A stretch of 20,011 bases of DNA from a bacterium (GTDB lineage Bacteria > Vulcanimicrobiota > Vulcanimicrobiia > Vulcanimicrobiales > SCRA01): positions 1 through 20,011 of the forward strand of contig SCRI01000018.1 of assembly GCA_004298675.1 (NCBI GenBank), in the 5' to 3' direction. Both the position numbers and the translations under genes were made by a program. Numbering within the stretch: the first letter of the stretch is position 1; each line of letters begins with the position of its first letter. Positions 8,403 through 15,615 of the stretch are shown piece by piece. The notes under the pieces were generated by a model, which did not search any database, was not told the origin of the DNA, and saw only the letters and a list, made by a program, of their open reading frames with translations.

Positions 8403-8921
8403 ATGAAACCCGCTCAACCCGTCTACCCGTCCGCGGAGGAGTTCGCGCGCTTCTTGGGCGACCTGCGAGGCTGGAGGCATAAGACCCTCACGCTCGACGA
8501 GACCGTCAGCATGCTCGTCTCCCTAGCCAACCATCTGGTCGATAAGATCCAGCCGGCCACCGCCCAGGCCGTGGCCGACGCGGCGCACCGCCTCGCACCC
8601 GACCGCCCCGAGCCGCTCAACGCCCTGGGGCGGGCGTACGCCCAGAGCAGGAAGATGGGCGAGGCGGTCCAGGCGTTCGAGCGGGCCCTGGAGATCAATC
8701 CCAACCCCGCCTACGTGGCCAACCTGGAGCAGGTGGCGCGCAGCTACCCGGGCGGCGAGCCGGAGTTCTGGACCGCTACCCGCGCCGCCGTCCCTGACGC
8801 CAGCGCCGAGCAGGCGCTGAAGTTGCTCACCGACGAGCAGAGGCATTCCGTGGAGCAGTACCTGGCGGCGGAGAAGGCGCGCAAGGTGCTGGCGAAGCTG
8901 CGCACCGCGCGGCGCGCGTAA
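8403..8921 (+). CDS. TPR-containing protein upstream of tfuA
   Basis: A 172-residue, cysteine-free, soluble protein without a signal peptide. One clear tetratricopeptide repeat occupies about 70-103: EPLNALGRAYAQSRKMGEAV and then AFERALEINPN have the family's W/L-G-Y-A-F-A-P spacing. Helical stretches on both sides (35-65, 106-170) may be degenerate repeats. TPR proteins bind other proteins or peptides; no catalytic residues are seen. A gaagag element 5 nt before the ATG supports the start. The stop codon is followed after one base by the GTG of the TfuA-like gene, so the two are almost certainly co-translated. This suggests a helper or scaffold for the TfuA/YcaO chemistry, which is inference from context only. 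Confidence 0.8.
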   Translation: MKPAQPVYPSAEEFARFLGDLRGWRHKTLTLDETVSMLVSLANHLVDKIQPATAQAVADAAHRLAPDRPEPLNALGRAYAQSRKMGEAVQAFERALEINPNPAYVANLEQVARSYPGGEPEFWTATRAAVPDASAEQALKLLTDEQRHSVEQYLAAEKARKVLAKLRTARRA

Positions 8922-8922
8922 T

Positions 8923-9618
8923 GTGACGCCGTCAGACGCGGCGCCGGCTCCAAGGGTAGCCATCTTCGCGGGGCCGTCGCTCCCGCCGGAGGATCGCCCT
9001 CAGATTCCGGACTTCGTATATCTTCCGCCGGCCAGCCGTGGCGATGTGGAGGCGGCAGCCGAGCGCTACGATGCCATCGTCTTGATCGACGGCGTCTTTC
9101 ATCACGACCTCGCGCCGTCTCCGAAGGAGTGTTTGGTGGCCTGCCGCCGCGTGCCGACGATCGGCGCGGCCAGCATGGGAGCGCTGCGGGCGGCCGAGTG
9201 CTGGCCCTACGGATTGCGGCCGATAGGCGCGATCGCGCGCTGGTACATCCGCGAGGTCATCGACGGCGACGACGAGGTGGCGGTGTTGGTGCACCCGGAG
9301 ACGCACCACGCTTTGACGGTGCCGTCGGTGAACGTTCGCTATGTGGCATGGCTAGCGCGCCGGCGCGGCCTGCTGAACGCCGCGGAGGCCGAAGCCTTCA
9401 TCATCGGCGCCCGCAACGTGTACTACATGGACCGCTCCTGGTCGAGCGCCCTGGAATTCGTACCAGCGGACCGCCGCGACCGTATCCGCGAGATCGCGGA
9501 GCGCGAAGGCGACCTGAAGCGTTGGGATGCGCGGTTGGCCCTGAGGGCAAGTGCCAAGCTTACTGAAGCAGGCGGCTTGATGCATCCATTCCCCGAAATG
9601 CCTGCCTCGTTCGCCTAG
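8923..9618 (+). CDS. TfuA-like protein (YcaO partner)
   Basis: A 231-residue protein with the TfuA core. Visible motifs are AIFAGPSL (13-20), YLPPASRGD (33-41), IDGVF (55-59), GAASMGALRAAE (81-92) and the acidic DGDDEVAVLVHPE (114-126). TfuA was first described in the trifolitoxin cluster of Rhizobium. It assists YcaO enzymes in installing backbone thioamides, probably by handling the sulfur donor; homologues do this for methanogen McrA and for some RiPPs. The start is GTG at 8923, since the ATG at 8921 runs straight into a stop. No ribosome site is seen, so coupling to the TPR gene is likely. The cognate YcaO gene is not adjacent but on the opposite strand, about 3.1 kb away. Confidence 0.88.
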   Translation: MTPSDAAPAPRVAIFAGPSLPPEDRPQIPDFVYLPPASRGDVEAAAERYDAIVLIDGVFHHDLAPSPKECLVACRRVPTIGAASMGALRAAECWPYGLRPIGAIARWYIREVIDGDDEVAVLVHPETHHALTVPSVNVRYVAWLARRRGLLNAAEAEAFIIGARNVYYMDRSWSSALEFVPADRRDRIREIAEREGDLKRWDARLALRASAKLTEAGGLMHPFPEMPASFA

Positions 9619-9672
9619 CGAAGGCAGTGCGCTATCCCCCGCCGAATCTCGGATCTGCTACCAACCCACGTC

Positions 9673-9678
9673 TATGAT
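9673..9678 (+). promoter_or_regulatory. Possible -10 box before the small ORF
   Basis: TATGAT (5/6 to TATAAT) lies in the 74-bp gap after tfuA. No good -35 is found 16-18 bp upstream. It would place a start of transcription near 9685, so the small ORF may be expressed independently of the tfuA message. Such early initiation would clip the aaagagg ribosome site and favour the ATG at 9687 instead of 9693. Confidence 0.3.
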
Positions 9679-9692
9679 GAAAGAGGATGCAC

Positions 9693-9998
9693 ATGGACCT
9701 CCACGAGGCTCAATCTATTGCGTCACGCTACATCGCCCACATCATGGCCAACCCCGACGAACGGAAGACGTTCGAAACCTATGCGACGTCGGACGATTAT
9801 CATGCACCGATGGCGCAGCACATGCAGCGTCTGCTCGGCTTAGCTACCCCGCCGTCTAAAGACGACCTCGCCAAGATTCGTGAGGCGGGCGATACGCTTT
9901 TCCAGCCATTCGCCGCCGCACTCGAGCACCACTCACCCGGGCAGTTCGAAATGTATCAGCCCGCTAATCTTTGCTTTGTCAAGAAGACTACGACCTAG
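9693..9998 (+). CDS. Small protein beside tfuA, candidate YcaO-TfuA substrate
   Basis: I do not recognise this 101-residue family. The first ~80 residues look like three amphipathic helices (about 2-19, 22-48, 56-80). The remaining tail is less ordered and ends YQPANLCFVKKTTT, holding the only cysteine (C94) and three terminal threonines. A folded leader with a short tail containing Cys/Thr is how some RiPP precursors are built, and the neighbours are a TfuA and a YcaO. The precursor role is therefore a reasonable but untested inference; a small regulator or binding protein would look similar. The start at 9693 has aaagagg six bases upstream; an in-frame ATG at 9687 sits directly on that site. 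The 3' end overlaps the convergent regulator gene by 11 bp. Confidence 0.65.
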   Translation: MDLHEAQSIASRYIAHIMANPDERKTFETYATSDDYHAPMAQHMQRLLGLATPPSKDDLAKIREAGDTLFQPFAAALEHHSPGQFEMYQPANLCFVKKTTT

Positions 9999-12762
9999 TC
10001 GCCGCCCACGCATTGAGGCCGGCTGAGATCTGCCATCTCGCGACCTGAACGCGCGAGGTGACGTTTAGCTTTCTGAAGATGCTGGCAAGGTGCGCCTCCA
10101 CGGTACGCTCGCTCAAGAAGAGCGCCACCGCGATCTCCCGGTTGGTCTTTCCCTCGGCAACCAGACCGGCAATCTCCTGTTCCCTGAACGTCAAGCCCTC
10201 CTTTGCCTCGCGCCTCTTGGTCGGCTTTTTCTTGCCTCCGACAACGCGCGCGGGCGGCCTTATGTCAAGATCACGGAGCATCGCGCGCTCCACGGCATTT
10301 TCGGCCCCAACAATGCTATGCGCATAGGCGGCGTAAAAAGTGGCGCCCAGTCGCGCGAAGACGCCCGCGGCTTCTTCCAGGCGCAACTTCCCACTGCCCA
10401 CTCGAAGGGTCTCGGACGCCCAACCTGTCATCAGTAGATTGTGAGCTCTATGCCACGGTGAGCGCTCTTCAATCGTCTCACCTTGGGCGAGCATCTCCAG
10501 CAATCTAACGTCGCCGGCGCGTTGAGCGTAGAGCACGGCGAGGGCGGGGCACGAGGGCAGCCACCAAGACGCAGGCTTCGTCAGCGTCGAGCGGACCGCA
10601 TCGATGCGCCGCGCTGCTTCACGGCTGTCGCGTGCTACTTCGCCGGCCGCCCATGCTACGACGAGAAAGTCGCGGACGCTGGGATCTGGCAGACGCATCG
10701 CGCGCTCAACCTCTCGATTAACCTCCGCATCGAACACCGTCCCTCGATCAGTGAAGCCGGCGATCATCGCCGCAAGAGCGCACATCTCCCCGCGCGACGT
10801 ATCGGGGGCGGTCGCAAGTTCAACAGCGCTCAGCGCCTCCAAGACAGCACCGAAGTTACCACAGGCAATCTCGAGACTCAAGCTCCAATAGAGCATGCGG
10901 AGAAACCCCGTCCGCGCCCATTGAACCCGCGCCACCCTCAAGCGATCCGGGACGAGCTCACGCGCGCCGGTGACGCCGAACTCGTAGAGTTTCAACAGAA
11001 ACTCGTGCATCATGCATCCAATACCGAGATGTGTATTTCGCGAATCGGCCCGTACACGAGCGACATTGAGGGCCTCCAACGCCTCCTGATGGCCGAGGAG
11101 CCGCTGATCCATCATGAGATCCGCGAGCGCGAAGTTCGTCACGGCTGCATCCGACAGCTCCAGCGACTCCGCGACTCGCAACGCGTTCAGTGCATCCACC
11201 ACCTCCGTATCGACCCGGTCCGCGCTGATATAAGCCCAAATTGATCGAATGTCCCAGCGATCGCGCTCGTCCTCCATCGATCGAAGGAGACTCTCGTAGA
11301 TATGCCTGGCCCGCTCCCGATCGTGAAAGTACATGACAACCGTCCATACCAGAGCCATCGCGAGCGGGCCGAACCCACTCTTGATACCGAGCCGGCGCCC
11401 TTCTTTGATGGCTTGATCGAGTATGCTGAATTGCAGCTCCGGCGGCCGGTTCAGGGCTCGCAGAGCCATACCGTACTGGTTATAAAACGCCGCATGCTCC
11501 TCAATCGGCGGCTTTCTCACCTCGAGCGCCCGCGAGAAGCAGGCCTCGGCCGTATGCCAGGCGCTGGAGGCGATGGCCGCACGCGCGATCTTTAGGAGAT
11601 ACTCGTACTCGACGTCCTCCTCGCCGCAGGCGCGCGCATGGTAGACGATACGCTCGGCGAACTGCTCATCGGCGTGTGGCTGGCCCAGCAGAGCTCGAAC
11701 GATCTTTTGATGAAGCCCCTCGGGGAAGCGCACGATTGACCGCACGGCATCGCAGACGAGCGCATGAGAGAAGCGGAAGCTTCCTTCCTCCGCGACGAGA
11801 AACGAACCCACCAAGTGCGCGAGGTGATTCATCGCCACCTCGCTGCTCTGCGCCATGACCGCGGCGGCTTTGAAGCTCAACGGCTGCTCCATGAGCGAAA
11901 GGATCTCGAGATACGTCCGCACGTCGGGGTCGAGGCGCTTCATCTGATCCGACACGACGGCCCGCACGCTTTCACGCAACCCGTCGACGCCGTTGACATG
12001 CTGTGCGCGCGCCTCCGACGCCAGCGAGACGAGCGCGTACGGGAGTCCTTGAGAGCACTCGACGATCGATCCGATGACGGCGTCGCCGGCATCGGGGTAG
12101 ACCTGCGTGACGAGGGAGCGCGCGGCATCTCGCTCGAGATTCTCGAGGGCGATATCCTGCGGCACCGGTGCCTGCTGCTCATGCTCGGCGCTCGGGCGCC
12201 GTGCGAGGACGATCAAGAGCGGATAGACTGCCAAATCGGCGGCGGCGAGCTGCAGCGTCCTCAGACTCTCGCCGTCGATCCACTGGATATCGTCAACGAC
12301 GATGACGACGGGCAGATCGACGAGCATGCCTTCGAGCAGCGCCACGAATGAGCGCTGAAAGCGGAAGATATCCGCCTCAGCGGCGATCTGCTCCACGCCA
12401 AATCGCTCCGCAAGAACGAGGTCGCGGGCGAAGAGGGCTTGTTCGAGGCCGCTTGCGTACCGGCGCATGGGCTCGATCCCGACTTGATCGACGATCCGGT
12501 GGAGCAAACGGCGGGCGGTGGCTAACGGAACGCTCGACTGGCTCTCGTGAGCAGCCGCCTCGAAGATCGTACGTCCGCGTTCCGCGGCATCCGAAGCGAG
12601 CTGTGCCAGCAGCGCTGTCTTCCCCTGCCCGGAGACGCCGACCAGCGAGATCGTCTGCGCCACACGCTCGCGCGATACCCGCTCGAGTGCGTCGAGCAAC
12701 GCCTTTCGCGCGCCCTCACGGCCTACCAGCGGCTGACCGTTGTGCGTGGATGGCAGGCTCAT
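9988..12762 (-). CDS. LAL-type transcriptional regulator: AAA ATPase plus LuxR HTH
   Basis: A 924-residue cytosolic protein with the layout of large ATP-binding LuxR (LAL/MalT-like) regulators. The N-terminal STAND ATPase has Walker A GVSGQGKT (42-49) and Walker B VVIVVDDIQWID (152-163), preceded by the usual LVGRE motif (12-16). A long helical middle, about 350-820, probably forms TPR-like sensor repeats. The C-terminus has a LuxR/GerE HTH at about 856-910 (GLTFREQEIAGLVAEGKTNR, then LSERTVEAHLASIFRKL). The family activates pathway genes when a ligand or partner releases the ATPase. The ATG overlaps the ycaO stop by 4 bp, so the regulator is translated with the modification enzyme and is the best candidate controller of this locus. 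The inducing signal cannot be read from sequence. Confidence 0.93.
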   Translation of the reverse strand: MSLPSTHNGQPLVGREGARKALLDALERVSRERVAQTISLVGVSGQGKTALLAQLASDAAERGRTIFEAAAHESQSSVPLATARRLLHRIVDQVGIEPMRRYASGLEQALFARDLVLAERFGVEQIAAEADIFRFQRSFVALLEGMLVDLPVVIVVDDIQWIDGESLRTLQLAAADLAVYPLLIVLARRPSAEHEQQAPVPQDIALENLERDAARSLVTQVYPDAGDAVIGSIVECSQGLPYALVSLASEARAQHVNGVDGLRESVRAVVSDQMKRLDPDVRTYLEILSLMEQPLSFKAAAVMAQSSEVAMNHLAHLVGSFLVAEEGSFRFSHALVCDAVRSIVRFPEGLHQKIVRALLGQPHADEQFAERIVYHARACGEEDVEYEYLLKIARAAIASSAWHTAEACFSRALEVRKPPIEEHAAFYNQYGMALRALNRPPELQFSILDQAIKEGRRLGIKSGFGPLAMALVWTVVMYFHDRERARHIYESLLRSMEDERDRWDIRSIWAYISADRVDTEVVDALNALRVAESLELSDAAVTNFALADLMMDQRLLGHQEALEALNVARVRADSRNTHLGIGCMMHEFLLKLYEFGVTGARELVPDRLRVARVQWARTGFLRMLYWSLSLEIACGNFGAVLEALSAVELATAPDTSRGEMCALAAMIAGFTDRGTVFDAEVNREVERAMRLPDPSVRDFLVVAWAAGEVARDSREAARRIDAVRSTLTKPASWWLPSCPALAVLYAQRAGDVRLLEMLAQGETIEERSPWHRAHNLLMTGWASETLRVGSGKLRLEEAAGVFARLGATFYAAYAHSIVGAENAVERAMLRDLDIRPPARVVGGKKKPTKRREAKEGLTFREQEIAGLVAEGKTNREIAVALFLSERTVEAHLASIFRKLNVTSRVQVARWQISAGLNAWAATRS

Positions 12763-14072
12763 GAGATGACCCTCCGGAGCGCGGCGCCGATACGCCCATC
12801 CACCATGCCAGTCTCAAGGCCCGGCACGATCACGCGGGCAACGGAGATCGGAAGATCGGACGGCGAGAGATCGACCACGACCACCCGAGGTGCCCCGGCA
12901 GCGTCGACGGCATCGACCAGGGCGCGCAGCTCTCGCCCGAGATCCGAGCACGAGCGATCGGAGATGCTGTGCAGCGTCACGACCTGCGCGGGAGCGTCGA
13001 AATACCAGCGGCCGTGCGGCAACGTTGAGCGCCGGCGCCCATGATTTCCGTAACACGTCCTGGGATCGTCCTCGCGCAGCATATCTTCCCGTGCACCCTG
13101 AAAGTCGACAAGCCGCCCTTGCACAGCCTCGGTGATTGCCCGCATTGCCGCGTGCTCCGGCGACCACGAGCATCCCAGGCCGGCATGAGCGAGCGGCGGA
13201 TCGACTCCCAGCTGCCGGATGCTCGCGATGATGCACACAGGAAGGCCCGGCTCCTCGAGCGCCAACACGCGAATGCTCAGACCCGCGGCTTCGACCTCTG
13301 CAATCAGCGAATCGACGGCCGCACAGCCCGTCGGCAATCGGATCTCCTTGGCCACCGCATCGTCCACGAGCGAGGAGAAGTCGGGCTCGACTCCGATGCG
13401 GCGAGCGAACGCCTCGAGCAGGAAACGCGGGCGCAGGTGAGCACGTGCATGGGTCATCGACCATACGTGGCGCTCCACCAACTCGAAAAGCGCGTGGTAG
13501 ACGGCTTCGGTTAAGTTGTTGCCGGAGGCCAGGCCGTTGGTCGACGAAGTATCGAACGTCCGCGGGCCGTTCCAGGGGCAGCGTACCAGCGCCAACGGTA
13601 CCGGCACTACCTCTGCGCTGATCGCGTCGATGCCGGCGACGAACTGGCACGGGCGGTCCCAAGCTTCTTCGTAGAGTCCGAGGCCCTTGAGATCGATGCC
13701 ACCACCAATGTCGCACGGGCGCAGACTGACGGTAGGGGGATCGAACCGCGCGCAAATCTGCCGCTCCGTCGCCTCCATGACCGCGCTGGCTAGCGCGTGC
13801 TCGTATGTCGCGCCCTTGCCGCTGTAGTTGCTGATGACGTCGTCGGAGTCCGGAACGATCGCGCAGATCGTCGGGATCGCAACGCGGTCGAGGCGCGTGG
13901 CGTCGCTGATGCGTGTGATACCATAGCGCCTGCGAAGCTCGGGAACCAACTCCAACGTCCGGGCAAGAGGAACGCAGCGATCGTGAGAGCCCGCAGCCTT
14001 CGGCGACTCGGCGAAAAGCTGCGCGAGATCGATCGGCGGAACGCTGGATAGCGACTGTGTAACGGCCACCAT
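12759..14072 (-). CDS. YcaO-family ATP-dependent cyclodehydratase / thioamide synthetase
   Basis: A 437-residue YcaO enzyme. Family ATP/Mg-binding motifs are visible: SGKG (84-87), the E-A-x-E-R element (100-104), NGLASGNNLTEAVYHALFELVER (179-201) and the later GLGCSWSPEHAAMRAITEAVQGR (299-321). YcaO proteins phosphorylate the backbone amide oxygen, giving azolines with a Cys/Ser/Thr nucleophile or thioamides with sulfide. The C-terminus (RVIS) lacks the PxPxP tail common in azoline-forming members. With a TfuA in the window, thioamidation is the likelier chemistry, though not proven. No fused E1-like or leader-binding domain is present. The ATG at 14072 has a weak ribosome site. It forms an operon with the LAL regulator and diverges from a substrate-binding protein gene across a short spacer. 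Confidence 0.93.
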   Translation of the reverse strand: MVAVTQSLSSVPPIDLAQLFAESPKAAGSHDRCVPLARTLELVPELRRRYGITRISDATRLDRVAIPTICAIVPDSDDVISNYSGKGATYEHALASAVMEATERQICARFDPPTVSLRPCDIGGGIDLKGLGLYEEAWDRPCQFVAGIDAISAEVVPVPLALVRCPWNGPRTFDTSSTNGLASGNNLTEAVYHALFELVERHVWSMTHARAHLRPRFLLEAFARRIGVEPDFSSLVDDAVAKEIRLPTGCAAVDSLIAEVEAAGLSIRVLALEEPGLPVCIIASIRQLGVDPPLAHAGLGCSWSPEHAAMRAITEAVQGRLVDFQGAREDMLREDDPRTCYGNHGRRRSTLPHGRWYFDAPAQVVTLHSISDRSCSDLGRELRALVDAVDAAGAPRVVVVDLSPSDLPISVARVIVPGLETGMVDGRIGAALRRVIS

Positions 14073-14099
14073 CGTACGGAGTCATTTCCCGCAAAGCCT

Positions 14100-14127
14100 G
14101 TACCGGCCTGCAGGACGAGCCGGATAC
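14100..14127. promoter_or_regulatory. Inverted repeat in the ycaO / binding-protein divergent spacer
   Basis: gtaccggc (14100-14107) pairs with gccggatac (14119-14127) across an 11-nt centre, with one bulged A at 14124. It occupies the middle of the 58-73 bp gap between two divergent starts. It is a plausible two-way operator, for instance for the LAL regulator, but GC-rich dyads arise easily here. No clear -35/-10 boxes were found. Confidence 0.3.
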
Positions 14128-14145
14128 GGCGTGAAGAGCGCGGCC

Positions 14146-15558
14146 ATGCGTCGTCCTGCCTTCATCGCCGGTCTAACCTCGGCGCTTCTGGCACCATCAG
14201 CAGTGCGTGCAGCGCCGGGCGTGCTGCGCACGGCCACCATCCATGGCCTTGACGACCCCGATCCATACATCGGCACCACGCCGCTCTCCCCGATCATCGC
14301 GTGGGCCTACGCCGACGGGCTCGTTGCAACCTCAACCGGCGGCCGGATCGTACCGGCTCTGGCGGCGTCCCTTCCCGATCGCTCCGCGGACGGACTGGTC
14401 TATCGCTACACTCTTCGTCGCGACGTTCGTTGGCACGATGGCGCGCAACTACGCGGCCAGGACGTGCAAACGGCCTTCTCCCGCCTCAGCAAGCGCGCCG
14501 ATCTTCGCTCCACGCCGCCGTTTGACACCGTTGCCGACATCGCGGCAACCGACCACACGATAACTGTCCGGCTTCGCCGGCCGTTCGGAGCGTTCGTCGA
14601 GCAATTCTTCGGACCACGCGGAGCTTTACCACTGCCACTGGTTCGGCCGGGCCACATCGGTACGGGACCGTTTCAAGTTCAGCGCGTGCAGCCAAATATT
14701 TCCGCCGTGTTAACACGCGCAGGCGGGGGGCCACGCGGAGCAGCAGCGCTGGGCGAGCTACGGATCGAAACGATTCCAGACAAGAACTCTCTGCTCGTGG
14801 CCTACGAGTCCCATGAGATCGACGTCGCCATCTATCCGCCCACGGAGACCGCCGCTGCGTATGCCAAAGCCGGCGCGCGCATCTACCGCCAAGATGGCAC
14901 GACGCTCATGATCCTCGCTAATTGCGCCGCTGGGCCCATGGCGGACGCCGCATTGCGGCAGGCCGTCTTCGCATCGATCGATCGCCGCGAGATCGCGCAC
15001 GCCGCCTTCGGCGAGTGGCTGCAGCCTTCGGCGTTGCTCCCCGAGCCGCGGCTCCCAGAGTTGACAACCGCACGCGCGTTGCTAGCCCGGACGCGGCCGC
15101 ATCTGCGCATCATCGCGACGGAGGGTCACCCCGGCCAAGTTGCGCTTCTGGTTCAGCAGATGCTTCAAGACGCGGGAGCCTCCGTGGAGATCGTCCACAT
15201 CTCGATTCCGCAGTTCTTCTCTCCCGATGGTCCGGTTCACCGCGGATCGTACGATCTCACGCTGTGGTTCTCGGACCTGGCGACCCCGGATCTCCGCCCG
15301 ATCCTTGGCTGCAGAGCACCGCAAAATGTGTCGGGATGGTGCGCGCCCGCGTTCGACGCGCTCGAAGCCAGCGCTGCCGGAACGCGCGGAGCCGCCTCGG
15401 CCACCGCCCTCACGCATGCCGATGCTCTTCTCAACGACGCGGCTCCGATGCTGCCGCTCGGACGATTCCAATTGGCGATCGCGTCTAACCCAGACGTCTC
15501 TCTCTTCGTCGACGAGCACGCCCCGTTATTCATGCACGTGGAGCGCTGGCGTACCTAG
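14146..15558 (+). CDS. Family 5 extracellular solute-binding protein (peptide/nickel type)
   Basis: A binding protein of about 470 residues for ABC-type uptake of oligopeptides, nickel or similar ligands. The hallmark stretch YTLRRDVRWHDG, followed by DVQTAF, is clear, as are IVPALAASLPD and the C-terminal ALTHADALLNDAAPMLPLGR. The N-terminus MRRPAFIAGLTSALLAPSAVRA is a signal peptide with an AxA-like cleavage site and no lipobox cysteine, so it is a secreted or periplasmic protein rather than a lipoprotein. I chose ATG 14146 with gaagag 7 nt upstream; an in-frame GTG at 14131 adds five residues. At 470 residues it is shorter than the typical 500-540. No permease or ATPase gene lies nearby. 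Divergence from ycaO suggests it handles the modified peptide, a metal or a precursor. Confidence 0.85.
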   Translation: MRRPAFIAGLTSALLAPSAVRAAPGVLRTATIHGLDDPDPYIGTTPLSPIIAWAYADGLVATSTGGRIVPALAASLPDRSADGLVYRYTLRRDVRWHDGAQLRGQDVQTAFSRLSKRADLRSTPPFDTVADIAATDHTITVRLRRPFGAFVEQFFGPRGALPLPLVRPGHIGTGPFQVQRVQPNISAVLTRAGGGPRGAAALGELRIETIPDKNSLLVAYESHEIDVAIYPPTETAAAYAKAGARIYRQDGTTLMILANCAAGPMADAALRQAVFASIDRREIAHAAFGEWLQPSALLPEPRLPELTTARALLARTRPHLRIIATEGHPGQVALLVQQMLQDAGASVEIVHISIPQFFSPDGPVHRGSYDLTLWFSDLATPDLRPILGCRAPQNVSGWCAPAFDALEASAAGTRGAASATALTHADALLNDAAPMLPLGRFQLAIASNPDVSLFVDEHAPLFMHVERWRT

Positions 15559-15615
15559 CGATCGCGCGCACTCGTAGCTGGCGCTCTACGCCGGGTAAAG
15601 GAGCAATGAGCCGAT

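Noticed and set aside
10483-11244. 253-codon + strand frame inside the regulator gene
   Set aside because: Antisense to a continuous 924-residue LAL regulator; no ribosome site or domain.
12814-14094. Alternative 426-codon frame on the same strand as ycaO
   Set aside because: The other frame contains all YcaO motifs; this one is Arg/Ser/Gly-rich without family features.
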